Positions 8,872 through 18,110 of a stretch of 36,596 nt of DNA are shown in pieces. The number at the start of each line of letters is the position of its first letter. Position 1 is the first letter of the stretch. A program made the position numbers and the translations under genes. The notes beneath the pieces were generated by a model. That model made no database searches. It was not told the origin of the DNA and worked only from the letters and a program-made list of their open reading frames with translations. This stretch comes from Chloroflexota bacterium (GTDB lineage Bacteria > Chloroflexota > Chloroflexia > Chloroflexales > Roseiflexaceae): positions 1 to 36,596 of the forward strand of contig JAUQOW010000014.1 of NCBI GenBank assembly GCA_030550675.1. The letters are read 5' to 3'.

Positions 8872-9990
8872 CTACTTCAGGAAGAACTGCTGTACCTCCT
8901 CGTCGGTCATAATGCCGTCGAGCAGGTATGTGGCCGGCTTATCCTTGCACACAGTAGTGAACACTTCCTGGAAGTTATCCTTCGTCACAATCACCGGGAT
9001 CGGAATGACAAACGACAGACCATTCGCCCCGCCAAGCTTACTCTTGTCCACCTGCTTGCCCAGGAGCATATTGACGGCGATCCGCAGACCGGTCGGCGAC
9101 ACGCCAGGCGGGTTGGCGACAGCGATCGTCTCAAAGTTGGGATCCTCCTTCAACCGCTGATCCCACAGTTGCAGGAACTGGCAGCGCCCCTCGCCGACGA
9201 GCACGGGCCACTTCGACGGGTTGGCCGCCATTACCGCCTGCATCGCGCCGATCGCCATGCCGTCCTGCGTCCAGTAGCCATCAAGATTGGGGAACGACGC
9301 CAGGAAGTTCGACATCACCTGCTGACCGGTGGCCTGGTCCCATCTGCCGGTCTCGCGCCCCAACACCTTGATGTTGGGGTACTCTTTCAGCACTTCTTCA
9401 ACGCCTTCCATGCGCGCAATGTTTGCCGGGTGTCCAGGGAAGCCCTCGATCAGCACGATATTCCCCTGACCGCCCAATTTTTCCGCGAGCCAGCGGGCTG
9501 AAATCTTCGCCCACTCCTTCTGGTCGATGCCGACGTTGTAGACGCCGGGGGTGTTGAGTTCCTGATCGACCGAGATGACGATAATTCCCTTGTTAATCGC
9601 TTCCTGGAGCGTATCGTTCAGACCGTTGACATCGCTGGGGTTCACCAGGATGGCGTCGACGCCCTTATTAATGAGATTCTGCAATTGCAGGATCTGACCT
9701 GCGACATCGGTATCGGCGCTCTCGATCACGAGTTCGTTCGTGATGCCCCGTTCCATGTATTCCTTGTTGATCTCAATCAACGACTGGATCATCTGGGTGC
9801 GGTATTCGCTGCTGATGAACGGGTTGGAGATGCCGATGGTAAACTTTTTGCCTTCCGGCGCTGGTGTAGTGGCAGGTTGCGACGCTGGCGCGGCGGTGGG
9901 CGCCGTGGTGGCCGGTGCGCCGCCGCATGCCGCAATCAGGGCGGCAGTCATCAGCACAAGCGTAAACAATGCGAAATGTCGGCGAGTCAT
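8872..9990 (-). CDS. Periplasmic-type sugar-binding lipoprotein of ABC transporter (Peripla_BP_4 family)
   Basis: A 372-residue substrate-binding lipoprotein. The signal peptide ends LIAAC (C22), followed by an Ala/Thr/Pro linker to about residue 50. The mature domain starts KKFTIGISNPFISSEYRTQM. Hallmarks of the ribose/rhamnose binding fold are NKGVDAILVNPSD, DQELNTPGVYNVGIDQ and FPNLDGYWTQDGMAIGAMQA. It delivers the sugar to the two permeases encoded downstream. ATG at 9990 is chosen because AGGAGG lies 7 bases upstream and the signal peptide begins there; the frame stays open to 10080 without a better start. First gene of the operon. A LacI-type operator-like palindrome sits about 90 bases upstream. 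Confidence 0.92.
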   Translation of the reverse strand: MTRRHFALFTLVLMTAALIAACGGAPATTAPTAAPASQPATTPAPEGKKFTIGISNPFISSEYRTQMIQSLIEINKEYMERGITNELVIESADTDVAGQILQLQNLINKGVDAILVNPSDVNGLNDTLQEAINKGIIVISVDQELNTPGVYNVGIDQKEWAKISARWLAEKLGGQGNIVLIEGFPGHPANIARMEGVEEVLKEYPNIKVLGRETGRWDQATGQQVMSNFLASFPNLDGYWTQDGMAIGAMQAVMAANPSKWPVLVGEGRCQFLQLWDQRLKEDPNFETIAVANPPGVSPTGLRIAVNMLLGKQVDKSKLGGANGLSFVIPIPVIVTKDNFQEVFTTVCKDKPATYLLDGIMTDEEVQQFFLK

Positions 9991-10076
9991 TGCCTGTTCC
10001 TCCTGTCTGTCGGAATGTTGATGCGATGAAGCAAGGACGACGCAAAACAGTTCAGCGTCCACCTCCTTTCTCGGCA

Positions 10077-10088
10077 GCAAGCGCTTCG
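10077..10088. promoter_or_regulatory. Candidate LacI-family operator upstream of the sugar ABC operon
   Basis: GCAAGCGCTTCG contains AAGCGCTT, which fits the AA-N-CG-N-TT core of many LacI/GalR-family operators. It lies about 90 bases upstream of the binding-protein start, within the expected leader or promoter region. No LacI-family regulator is encoded in the window. An extended version of the same core is at 29990-30005. Confidence 0.4.
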
Positions 10089-10235
10089 AGACGGGCGGGA
10101 TGCGCGGACAGGGCGCCGGCGATCCTGGCTTGTGCTACCGGGCAGGTCTGACGAATACGTGCAGTGATTGTAGATCAGAGTGCTGAAACGGGCAAGTAGG
10201 AGCGGGGTCTTGATGATCGTTTTTTTGAATCTTTA

Positions 10236-12164
10236 TCATTGCACAGGGGGCCAGGCGTCCAGGATTGCCCGCACCTTGCGCAGGAGTTCCGTCGGGGTAA
10301 ATGGTTTCTGAAGGACTGGCGCGCGCGTCGCCTGATGCCCGGAGAGTTGCGGCTCAGCGCCATAGCCGGTGATGAACAGCACCCTGATGTTCGGTCGCAG
10401 GAGGGTCAGATAATCCGCCAGCACGATGCCGCTGGTATGGGGGATGACATGATCGCTCAGGAGCAAATGGATCGGCGTCCCCTGTTCGGCATGAGCAATC
10501 GCCTCCTGATCACTGCTCGCTTCGAGGACGGTGTACCCGTGCGCGCGAAGCACGCGCGCTGCCAGTGATCGCACTGCCGGATCGTCCTCAACCAGCAGGA
10601 TGGTTTCTGAGCCGCTGAGCCCGGCGCTCTGACCGATAGTTGCGGACTCTGGCGAATCGGCGGTCGGAGCGCGCGGCAGATAAATCGTGACGACTGTGCC
10701 GCGTCCGGGTTCGCTTGCCAGATCGATTGCGCCGCCATGACGAGTCACGATGCCATAGCATGTCGCCAGCCCCAAACCGGTGCCTTCGCCAGGTTTCTTC
10801 GTGGTGAAGAACGGCTCAAAGGCGCGCTGGCGCGTCTCCTCGTCCATGCCGACGCCGGTGTCGCTGACCGTCAGACAGACGTACTCTCCCGCTTTCAGGG
10901 AGGGATAAAGGCGCTCAAACCGCTCGTCCGTCACCACATTCGTCGTGGCGATGGCGAGCGTGCCGCCATCCGGCATCGCATCGCGCGCATTGACGGCAAG
11001 ATTGACCAGCACCTGCTCGATCTGCCCTGGATCGGCGCGCACGCTCCAGAGATCGGGAGCAAGCTGCGTCTGCAAGACAATGTTCTCGCGGATCAGGCGG
11101 CGCAGCAGTTTGTGCATATCGCGAATGAGCGCATTCAGGTTGATCGGGCGCGGATCGAACTGCTGGCGGTGGGCAAAGGCGAGCAACTGGCGCGTCAGCG
11201 CCGAGGCGCGCTCAGTGGCTTGCTGGATCTCGATCAGTTCCGCCATTGCCGGGTGGTCATCGGGGAGCGACTGGCGCGCCAGTTCGGTGCACCCGGCGAT
11301 CACTGCCAGGAGATTGTTGAAATCGTGCGCGATGCCGCCGGATAATCGACCAAGCGCGTCCATCTTTTGCATCTGAAGCAGCCGTTCTTCCAGTTCGCGG
11401 CGCGCCGTAATATCGCGTCCAATGAGGATCGCGGCGAATGTATCGTTCTGTTCAACCGCTTTGATGTCGCACTCGAACCAGCGCCAGGAGTCATTGGCAT
11501 GACAGTAGCGGAAGGTTGCTGTGATGCGTTTGCGCTGGAGAACACTCTGCCAGTGCTCCGCGCTGTTTGGAAGATCATCGGGGTGCAGATGATCAAAAGC
11601 GTCGCATCCGATCAATTCTTCGGGAGTGCGCCCCAGCAGACTGATGACGGATGGGCTGATATACTGAAACCGATGCTGAGCATCGAGGATGGCGATCAGA
11701 TCAGAAGTATTTTCGGTAATCAGGCGATAGCGCGCTTCGATCTCGCGCAACGCCTGCTCAGAGCGGCGCTGCGCCTCGATCGCCCGCCACTGACGCAGCG
11801 CGCGCTGCGCAACGTGCGGCAGATCGCGAAAAGCGGCGTCGCTCTTAACGATATAGTCAAGCGCGCCGGCGCGAATGGCTTCGACCGCCACCCGCTCATC
11901 GCCAAAACCGGTCATCAGAATGACCGGCAGCGGGTGTGATGGATCGAGCAGCTCCAGCCCATCGCCATCGGGCAGGCGCCAGTCGCAGATGATCAGGTCA
12001 TAGCCGCAAGCATCGTCAGCCAGCCGCGCGCGCGCCTCTTGCAGGGTGTGTGCAATAGACAGTTCGAAAAGCGATTGCCAGGCTTCAAACGCGCACCGGA
12101 TCAGTTCAATGTGCAATTCATCGTCTTCGATGAGCAGCAGTTGGACATGTTCAATGCCAGCCAC
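10236..12164 (-). CDS. Hybrid histidine kinase, REC-PAS-HisKA-HATPase-REC
   Basis: A 642-residue soluble protein. An N-terminal receiver (about 6-125, phosphoacceptor D61 in IICDWRLPDG) is followed by a PAS domain (about 145-258, ending GRDITARRELE). Next come a HisKA domain with H280 (GGIAHDFNNLLA) and an HATPase_c domain with N box NLAVNARDAM and G boxes DTGVGM and GTGLGL. A C-terminal receiver has EDD at 526-528 and D571 (LLLSDHVIP). The HDFNN motif marks the NtrB-like/PAS-kinase class. It starts with GTG, 15 bases after the response-regulator gene. It has no membrane segment, so it probably receives phosphate through its N-terminal receiver from the upstream kinase and/or senses a cytoplasmic signal. 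No DNA-binding output is encoded in this operon. Confidence 0.9.
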   Translation of the reverse strand: MAGIEHVQLLLIEDDELHIELIRCAFEAWQSLFELSIAHTLQEARARLADDACGYDLIICDWRLPDGDGLELLDPSHPLPVILMTGFGDERVAVEAIRAGALDYIVKSDAAFRDLPHVAQRALRQWRAIEAQRRSEQALREIEARYRLITENTSDLIAILDAQHRFQYISPSVISLLGRTPEELIGCDAFDHLHPDDLPNSAEHWQSVLQRKRITATFRYCHANDSWRWFECDIKAVEQNDTFAAILIGRDITARRELEERLLQMQKMDALGRLSGGIAHDFNNLLAVIAGCTELARQSLPDDHPAMAELIEIQQATERASALTRQLLAFAHRQQFDPRPINLNALIRDMHKLLRRLIRENIVLQTQLAPDLWSVRADPGQIEQVLVNLAVNARDAMPDGGTLAIATTNVVTDERFERLYPSLKAGEYVCLTVSDTGVGMDEETRQRAFEPFFTTKKPGEGTGLGLATCYGIVTRHGGAIDLASEPGRGTVVTIYLPRAPTADSPESATIGQSAGLSGSETILLVEDDPAVRSLAARVLRAHGYTVLEASSDQEAIAHAEQGTPIHLLLSDHVIPHTSGIVLADYLTLLRPNIRVLFITGYGAEPQLSGHQATRAPVLQKPFTPTELLRKVRAILDAWPPVQ

Positions 12165-12179
12165 TGTCGATTCCGCAGT

Positions 12180-12623
12180 CTAGACGGGAGATGCCGTGTT
12201 GCGCGTCAGCCAGTATACGCCGACATCGTGCATCAGATCACGGAACTCCTCAAAACCAAACGGCTTGACCAGGTAACTGTTGACATATGCATCATATGCG
12301 CGAGTCACATCGCGCTCCGCCGACGACGTGGTCAGCACGACGACGGGAATGCGGCGCAGGTCCGCCGATTGCTTGATGCTGGTCAGGACATCAAGCCCAT
12401 CGACGCGCGGCAGACGCAGGTCGAGCAAAATGACGTGCGGACGCGGACTCTGAGCGGGATCGACCCAGTCCCCGCGACGGTATAGATAATCGAGAGCGCT
12501 CTCGCCATCACTGAGATGCGTGATCTGTGGCGCCCATGGTTGCTCGTCCAGCGTGCGCCGGATCAATTCTGCGTGATCGTCGTTATCTTCAACCAGAAGC
12601 ACGCGAAGCGTCGTATCGGTCAT
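12180..12623 (-). CDS. Stand-alone response regulator receiver (Rcp1-like)
   Basis: A 147-residue single receiver domain with acidic pocket EDNDD (12-16), phosphoacceptor D68 in VILLDLRLPRVDGL, the conserved Thr/Ser in VVLTTSS and the late Lys in NSYLVKP. The VEDNxxH start, the LYRRGDW segment and NSYLVKP are typical of Rcp1-class regulators that pair with phytochrome-type kinases. It has no output domain, so it works by protein contact or as a phosphorelay shuttle. A strong AGGAGG lies 7 bases upstream of the ATG. Its first 35 bases overlap the end of the upstream kinase gene, which points to translational coupling. Confidence 0.92.
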   Translation of the reverse strand: MTDTTLRVLLVEDNDDHAELIRRTLDEQPWAPQITHLSDGESALDYLYRRGDWVDPAQSPRPHVILLDLRLPRVDGLDVLTSIKQSADLRRIPVVVLTTSSAERDVTRAYDAYVNSYLVKPFGFEEFRDLMHDVGVYWLTRNTASPV

Positions 12624-14313
12624 GGCTCACCTCCTGCGTGGGCGTGGGTGCGACGGGGAGTGAGAAGTAGAAGGTGGCGCCAGCGCCCGGTCCGGTGGAC
12701 TCAATCCAGATCCGCCCGCCATGAACTTCGATAATGCGGCGAACAATCGTCAGCCCGATGCCTGTGCCTTCGCTGCGCGGGTCAAGTTTATTGAACAGAC
12801 CAAAGATTTGCTCGTGATACTTCGGGTCGATCCCGATGCCGTTATCACGCACATAGAAGATCGGCGCCCCCTGCGTCTCGTTAATGACCCCAATCTCAAC
12901 ATGGGGCGTATGCTGATTATCGCAAAACTTGAGCGCATTATCAACCAGATTTTGAACAACCTCAACAAGCCGATCCCGGTCGCCGCATACCAGCGGCATA
13001 TCGGGCGCGACGCTGATGCGCGCCTGTCGTGCGGCGATCCTGCCAGCCAGCAATTCGAGCGCCTCCTTCACGATCTCGTTGAATGGCACGCGCTGCGGTG
13101 CAGCGCTGATGCGACCGATCCGCGACAGTTCAAGCAGGTCGTTCAGCAGGCGCTCCATTTTGCGCACCGCTGCGTCAATCCGCCGGAGGTCGCTCTGCAT
13201 CCGCTCGATGTTTCCTTCCCGCAGGTCGTGTTCCAGATAGCCGAGAAATCCCTGGATGGTGATGAGCGGACTCTTCAGATCGTGCGAGACAGTATAGGTG
13301 AAGCGCTCCAGTTCGGCATTTTTTTGCTCAAGTTCAGCGATCAGGCGCTCGCGCTCCGCCTGAATCCGGCGTTGCTCGGTCACGTTGCGCGCCAGGATCA
13401 TGGCGTACTTCACACATCCGCTGTCATCGGTCAGCGGGACATAATGGTAATGGTAGATTCGGTCCTCATATGGGATCTCTGCTGAGAAACGTGTGCCGCT
13501 CAACACGGCGCGGATGTTCCCCTCGACCTGCGCGACGAACGAAGAAGGAATCGCTTCATGGAGCAAACGCCCCTCCAGCGCCTCTTTCGAGTAACCGGTC
13601 GCGGCGAGTTCCGGTCCGTCGGCGAGAACGAATCGCAGGTCGTGATCGAAGATCAGCACGGCGCTGTCGGGGAGATTCGCCGCCAGGATGCGGTAGCGCT
13701 CCTCTGAGATGCGCAACGCTGCCGCCTGCGCTTCCAACGCCTGCGCGTTCTGGCGCGCCAGCGCGCGGCTGTGCTGCAGGCTCTCGCTCAACAGGCGCGA
13801 TGCAAAAGCCGTCAACCCCAGGATCAACGCCAGATCGAACCAGTCGCCAGGCTCGCCCTCGTAGGGCGATCTGGTCCATCCATACATTTCCGCTGTCACA
13901 ATTCCAGCGATGGCCAGCAGGATCACCGCGACCATAGCTATGAATGCGCGGCGATTGAGCAGGAGGCTGCCGATGACGATGACAGCCGCGTAGAGACTGG
14001 TGACTGTATCGTGCGCACCGCGCCCGATGAACTGGAGTGATGCGGTCAGGGCGATGAACAGGCTCAGCAGCAGAATGATCGATAGACGCAGCCGACGTGC
14101 GTAGAGCAGCAGCAGCGCAATAAACGCCACACCGCTGCTCGCCAGCAACGCAGTGGTGGAGAGTGACCGTCCGAGCAGCGCGTTGATCCCCGCAGCGCCC
14201 AACGCAATCGCAAGACAGATCACCAGGAGCAGATGCTGGATCTGCGCAATGCGCGCCTGTTCTTCGTCGTCGAAGCGAGGCGGATGCAGCAGGCAGGAAA
14301 GGGTGCGTCTCAT
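12589..14313 (-). CDS. Membrane sensor histidine kinase with PAS domain (phytochrome-type kinase core)
   Basis: A 574-residue kinase. About six hydrophobic segments lie between residues 28 and 175, followed by a linker helix and a PAS domain (about 200-315, ending ILARNVTEQRR). HisKA has H344 in TVSHDLKSPL, preceded by NAELERFTY, as in phytochrome-class kinases. HATPase_c shows NLVDNALKF, DNGIGID and EGTGIGLTIV. The kinase should phosphorylate the Rcp1-like regulator encoded next, whose start it overlaps. The ATG lacks an SD but sits 11 bases after a GATAAT box, so the transcript may be leaderless. The sensed signal is unknown. First gene of a three-gene phosphorelay operon. Confidence 0.9.
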   Translation of the reverse strand: MRRTLSCLLHPPRFDDEEQARIAQIQHLLLVICLAIALGAAGINALLGRSLSTTALLASSGVAFIALLLLYARRLRLSIILLLSLFIALTASLQFIGRGAHDTVTSLYAAVIVIGSLLLNRRAFIAMVAVILLAIAGIVTAEMYGWTRSPYEGEPGDWFDLALILGLTAFASRLLSESLQHSRALARQNAQALEAQAAALRISEERYRILAANLPDSAVLIFDHDLRFVLADGPELAATGYSKEALEGRLLHEAIPSSFVAQVEGNIRAVLSGTRFSAEIPYEDRIYHYHYVPLTDDSGCVKYAMILARNVTEQRRIQAERERLIAELEQKNAELERFTYTVSHDLKSPLITIQGFLGYLEHDLREGNIERMQSDLRRIDAAVRKMERLLNDLLELSRIGRISAAPQRVPFNEIVKEALELLAGRIAARQARISVAPDMPLVCGDRDRLVEVVQNLVDNALKFCDNQHTPHVEIGVINETQGAPIFYVRDNGIGIDPKYHEQIFGLFNKLDPRSEGTGIGLTIVRRIIEVHGGRIWIESTGPGAGATFYFSLPVAPTPTQEVSHDRYDASRASG

Positions 14314-14324
14314 CCTGTGTCTGT

Positions 14325-14330
14325 ATTATC
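14325..14330 (-). promoter_or_regulatory. Candidate -10 box (GATAAT) immediately upstream of the sensor kinase
   Basis: On the minus strand the sequence reads TATGATAAT, then 11 bases, then the kinase ATG. Transcription would start only a few bases before the ATG, and no SD is present. No clear -35 was found. Confidence 0.4.
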
Positions 14331-14417
14331 ATATCTCCACATAACATGTATTGTACCTGAGAGGCATTGATTGGGGAGAAGCGCTGAACCAGTCCAGCGC
14401 TTTTCAAATCTCAAGGT

Positions 14418-14482
14418 TGACGCGAAGACGCACAGATGCAAAGCGTCGCAATCGGTGCGAACGTCTGTGCGTCTCTGCGTCA
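14418..14482. repeat. Inverted-repeat element of the GACGCACAGA family
   Basis: Arms at 14418-14436 and 14464-14482 match at 17 of 19 positions (TGACGC..AGACGCACAGA and its complement). They enclose a 27-base centre. A related element is at 30704-30769 and a lone arm-like stretch at 22171-22196. The repeat lies in the 337-base gap 14314-14650, which otherwise holds the kinase promoter and element B. Confidence 0.65.
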
Positions 14483-14515
14483 GCATTGCTCAGAAACGCT
14501 CCGTTAGTCTTACTC

Positions 14516-14653
14516 TCATAGGGAGATCAAATGAAACCCGGACCATCGAGCCTGCACCTCTAGAGCGGTTGGCGTCGGCTGAGCCCGTCGAAGCCAACGC
14601 CAACCGCAGGTAGTCAACGCAGGCATGGTTGTGTCTGGTTGATCTTCCTATCA
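14516..14653. repeat. Dispersed palindromic (MITE-like) element, copy B
   Basis: About 138 bases with inverted ends: TCATAGGGAGATCAAA on the left and GGTTGATCTTCCTATCA (14637-14653) on the right. An inner hairpin has arms at 14567-14580 and 14592-14605 (13 of 14 paired) around GAGCCCGTCGA. It has no coding capacity. The terminal TGA at 14653-14651 on the minus strand is the stop codon of the adjacent P-type ATPase gene. Confidence 0.7.
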
Positions 14654-17386
14654 AGTCGCCAGTGCGTGGCGCTCGCCGGCATACTGGCGGCGCAGCCATT
14701 TTTCGAGTTCGATCAGCACATATCCGATGAACGCAATCGTTAGAATGCGCCCCCATGCTTCGAAGCTGATCGGTGCGCTGTTCAGAATCTGGTTCATCCA
14801 TGGCGCATAGGTGAATCCCAGTTGCAGCAGGATCATCGCCCCAATGCCAGCAAACAGCCAGCGGTTGCTGAACACGCCGATCTGAAACATCGAGTGTGTG
14901 AGCGAACGGCAGTTGAGCAGATAGAAGACTTCGATCATGACGATGACGTTGACCGCCACCGTGCGCGCTTCGGCAAGGCTGGCGCCAGATTGCAATTCCC
15001 ACTCGAAGAGCGTAAACGCGCTGATCATGATCAGTACGCCAACCGCCAGGGTGCGCCAGATCAGGGTAGTATCCAGGATCGGCGCATCCGGTTTGCGCGG
15101 CGGGCGCTTCATGATGCCCGGTTCTTTTCCCTCGGCTGCCAGCACCATGCCAAGTGCAGCAACCGTCGCCATGTTGACCCACAGAATCTGCACCGGCAGC
15201 ACCGGCAGCGCTGATCCGATCAGGATGGCTGCCAGAATGACCAGCCCTTCGCCAACGTTGGTTGGCAGCGTCCAGGCGATGATCTTGGTCAGGTTGTCGA
15301 ACACGCCGCGTCCTTCCTCCACTGCCGCCTCAATAGTGGCGAAGTTGTCGTCGGTCAGCACCATGTCCGCCGCTTCGCGCGCAACATCGGTTCCCGTCAA
15401 TCCCATGGCGACGCCGATGTCCGCCTGTTTCAACGCTGGCGCGTCATTGACCCCGTCGCCGGTCATAGCAACGATGTGACCGCGCGACTGCAACGCTTCA
15501 ACCAGACGCAGTTTTTGTTCTGGCGTAACCCGCGCAAACACCGTTGTACGCTCGGCGACGTCGACAAATTCCTCGTCCGATAGTTGCTCGATCTCACGAC
15601 CGGTCAGCACTGATGGCTTGCGCCCGCCGTCGAGACCGATCTGTTCGGCGATAGCGGCGGCGGTCAGCGCGTGATCGCCAGTGATCATTTTCACACGAAT
15701 GCCTGCCTGCTGGCAGGCGCGCACTGCGGGGATCGCTTCGGGGCGCGGCGGGTCAACCATGCCCTGCAACCCCAGAAAGGTGAACCCGCCAGTTACATCA
15801 TCGTGACTCAGCGACGTGGTTCCGGCGGGCATACAGCCGCGCGCGAACGCCAGCACGCGCAGTCCTTCTCTCGCCAGTTCGTCGGTGGCGTGATGGATGG
15901 CATCGACGTCGCACGGCACGAGGCGACCGTCAGCTTCAAGCATCGTGTCGCACCGCGACAGGATGGCTTCCACCGATCCTTTCATATAGACGATGCGCTC
16001 CTGATCGGGACCGGCGTCATGGAGCGTCGCCATGTACTGGTGCTGCGATTCGAAGGGGATGGCGTCGATGCGCGGCGGGAGCCGATCGTTGCAGTGGATG
16101 CCCGCTTTATGGGCTGCAACGATCAATGCCCCTTCCGTCGGGTCGCCGCGCACATCCCAGCGTCCCTCCTTCTCGACCAGTTCGCTGTCGTTGCACAGGA
16201 GACCGGCGCGCAGGCATTCCGCCAGTGCGATGTGCGACTCCAGATCGACCGGCGCGCCGTTGCGCCGGATCTCACCCGCTGGCTGATACCCTGTTCCGGT
16301 TGTTTCGTAGAGTTCGCCGCCTGCCACGATGCGCTGCACCGTCATCTGGTTTTGCGTCAGCGTGCCGGTTTTGTCGGAGCAGATGACCGTGGTGCTGCCC
16401 AGGGTTTCGACAGCGGGCAGTTTGCGGATGATCGCGCGCCGCCGCGCCATGCGGGTGACGCCAATCGCCAGGGTGACGGTAACAGCGGCGGGCAGCCCTT
16501 CGGGAATGGCGCTGACAGCCAGCGCAATCGCGGCCATCAGGGTGTCGAGGAAGGGTTGATCGCGGAATGCGCCGATCAGAAATGTCACCGCCGCCAGCCC
16601 CAGGATGACGAAAAGGAGCAACCGACTGAAATGCGCAATCTTGCGCGTCAGCGGCGTCTGAAGGTCGTGCGCGGTTGCGATCAGTTGCGAAATTCGCCCC
16701 ACCTCAGTCTTGTCGCCGGTCGCCACGACGATGCCCGCGCCCTGACCGTAGGTGACGAGCGTTGAAGCATACGCCATCGTGACTCGCTCTGCCAGTGTGG
16801 TGTCGGGATCGAGCGCGGCATGCGCCTGCTTCGCCACCGGCACTGACTCGCCAGTGAGCGCAGCTTCGGCGATCTGCAGATCGCGGGTGCGGATGAGGCG
16901 CATATCGGCGGGAACTTTATCGCCGCTCTGTAACAACACCAGATCGCCGGGAACAAGCGCCGCCGCCGGGATACGGACGGTCTTTCCGTCGCGTATGACC
17001 GTGGCTTCCATCGTCATCGTGCGCGCCAGCGCCTCAATCGCCTTCTCGGCGCGACTTTCCTGGATGTAGCCGAGAATGACATTCACCAGCACCGCGCCAA
17101 AAATAATTGCGGCGTCGACCGGGTCCTTGAGCACGAAGGTGATCACGCTGGCAACCAGCAGGATGTAGAGGAGCGGGTTGTGGAACTGAAGCAGGAACCG
17201 GACCAGCGGGCTTTTGCCGCGCTTTGCGGTGATCACGTTAGGACCGTAGCGCTTCAGGCGTTGTTCCGCCTCGGCGGATGTCAATCCGAAGCGCTCATCG
17301 CTGTCAAGACGCACAATAACGTCGTTTGGCGGCAATGTGTGCCATACGTTGTCGGTGCGTTGCACTGCAATTTCTGCTTTCATCAT
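14651..17386 (-). CDS. P2-type cation-transporting ATPase (bacterial Ca2+-ATPase/CtpF-like)
   Basis: A 911-residue P-type ATPase. It has a cation ATPase N-domain (about 15-85), actuator motif LTGES (177-181), PEGLP in TM4 (295-299), phosphorylated D338 in [11 protein letters not shown], and hinge motif [18 protein letters not shown]. The TM6 stretch [17 protein letters not shown] matches bacterial CtpF/type-II pumps with an N-M-(V/A)-T core rather than the D-containing TM6 of animal SERCA, so Ca2+ as substrate is only a guess. Two ATGs are adjacent; AGGA is better spaced for the second (17383). The stop codon is the end of a palindromic element. It lies 48 bases downstream of two RCK genes in the same direction, suggesting one ion-homeostasis transcript. 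Confidence 0.9.
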   Translation of the reverse strand: MMKAEIAVQRTDNVWHTLPPNDVIVRLDSDERFGLTSAEAEQRLKRYGPNVITAKRGKSPLVRFLLQFHNPLLYILLVASVITFVLKDPVDAAIIFGAVLVNVILGYIQESRAEKAIEALARTMTMEATVIRDGKTVRIPAAALVPGDLVLLQSGDKVPADMRLIRTRDLQIAEAALTGESVPVAKQAHAALDPDTTLAERVTMAYASTLVTYGQGAGIVVATGDKTEVGRISQLIATAHDLQTPLTRKIAHFSRLLLFVILGLAAVTFLIGAFRDQPFLDTLMAAIALAVSAIPEGLPAAVTVTLAIGVTRMARRRAIIRKLPAVETLGSTTVICSDKTGTLTQNQMTVQRIVAGGELYETTGTGYQPAGEIRRNGAPVDLESHIALAECLRAGLLCNDSELVEKEGRWDVRGDPTEGALIVAAHKAGIHCNDRLPPRIDAIPFESQHQYMATLHDAGPDQERIVYMKGSVEAILSRCDTMLEADGRLVPCDVDAIHHATDELAREGLRVLAFARGCMPAGTTSLSHDDVTGGFTFLGLQGMVDPPRPEAIPAVRACQQAGIRVKMITGDHALTAAAIAEQIGLDGGRKPSVLTGREIEQLSDEEFVDVAERTTVFARVTPEQKLRLVEALQSRGHIVAMTGDGVNDAPALKQADIGVAMGLTGTDVAREAADMVLTDDNFATIEAAVEEGRGVFDNLTKIIAWTLPTNVGEGLVILAAILIGSALPVLPVQILWVNMATVAALGMVLAAEGKEPGIMKRPPRKPDAPILDTTLIWRTLAVGVLIMISAFTLFEWELQSGASLAEARTVAVNVIVMIEVFYLLNCRSLTHSMFQIGVFSNRWLFAGIGAMILLQLGFTYAPWMNQILNSAPISFEAWGRILTIAFIGYVLIELEKWLRRQYAGERHALAT

Positions 17387-17434
17387 CTCTTCCTTTCATC
17401 ATATGCTCAATCCCCCCGACGGTGGAGTCGCGCC

Positions 17435-18106
17435 TTAATCGGATCGTCCTCCCAGGATCTCTGCCAGTCGTTGCACCTGCTCAGCCGATGTCAGCGCCAG
17501 AACTTCGTCGCCGGTCTGCAGCACGGTGTCGCCGTGGGGCAGAATCAGGCGACCGCGCCGGATAATGGCGACAATCACGCTTTCTTCCGGCAGATTGAGA
17601 TCGACGATGGTGCGCCCTACGGCGGACGAACCGGCGGCGATTTTTTCCTCCACCAGCGAATAGCGTCCGCGGCGCAACTTGAGCAGCGTCATCATGTCGC
17701 CGAGGGACATCTCTTCCAGAATGAGATGCGCCATCAGATCCGCCTGGCTCAGCGCAACATCAACCCCCATTTCGGCAGTGAACATCCAGGCGTTCTTCGG
17801 GTTGTTCACCCGCGCAATCGTGCGTGGCACGTTGAACTCAAAGCGTGCCAGGCTGGTCGCCACCAGGTTCACCTCATCATCGCCGGTGACGGCTGCCACG
17901 ACATCCGCCTGGCGCACGCCGCATGCCTCCAGCGCCGCCGGGTCGCTGCCGCTTCCCGCGATAATCGTCTCTGGCGGGAGGGTTTGCGCCAGATGGTCGC
18001 GGGTGGCAGCGCGCGGCTCAATGATGCGCGCCTGATGTCCGCTGGCGATCAACAGTCCTGCCAGATGCTCGCCAACTTTTCCGCCTCCTACGATCAGCAC
18101 GAACAT
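17435..18106 (-). CDS. RCK/TrkA-family NAD-binding potassium transport regulator (second of pair)
   Basis: A 223-residue cytoplasmic protein. The RCK_N Rossmann domain (about 1-135) begins MFVLIVGGGKVGEHLAGLL with the GxGxxG-type loop, and an acidic residue follows strand two (IIEPRA). An RCK_C domain (about 140-220) follows, with TVLQTGDEVLALTS. The family gates Trk/Ktr-type K+ uptake systems or K+ channels in response to NAD(H) and nucleotides. The start is 4 bases after the preceding RCK gene, with GGGAG in front, so the two are cotranscribed and probably form mixed rings. No TrkH/KtrB-type membrane subunit is present in the window. Confidence 0.9.
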   Translation of the reverse strand: MFVLIVGGGKVGEHLAGLLIASGHQARIIEPRAATRDHLAQTLPPETIIAGSGSDPAALEACGVRQADVVAAVTGDDEVNLVATSLARFEFNVPRTIARVNNPKNAWMFTAEMGVDVALSQADLMAHLILEEMSLGDMMTLLKLRRGRYSLVEEKIAAGSSAVGRTIVDLNLPEESVIVAIIRRGRLILPHGDTVLQTGDEVLALTSAEQVQRLAEILGGRSD

Positions 18107-18110
18107 CGGT

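Noticed and set aside
10040-10070. Perfect AAAGGAGGT ribosome-site-like sequence upstream of the sugar-binding lipoprotein gene, possibly serving a short leader peptide
   Set aside because: The only start at a fitting distance is CTG (22 codons, ending in TGA overlapping the downstream ATG). A CTG-started peptide cannot be supported from sequence alone.
14379-14402. Hairpin AAGCGCTG-8-CAGCGCTT followed by TTC, terminator-like
   Set aside because: The T-run is on the plus strand while genes on both sides read leftward, so it does not fit as a terminator for them.
13556-14407. 283-codon minus-strand frame overlapping the sensor kinase
   Set aside because: Out-of-frame shadow without family features; the kinase frame carries six hydrophobic segments, PAS and HisKA/HATPase motifs.
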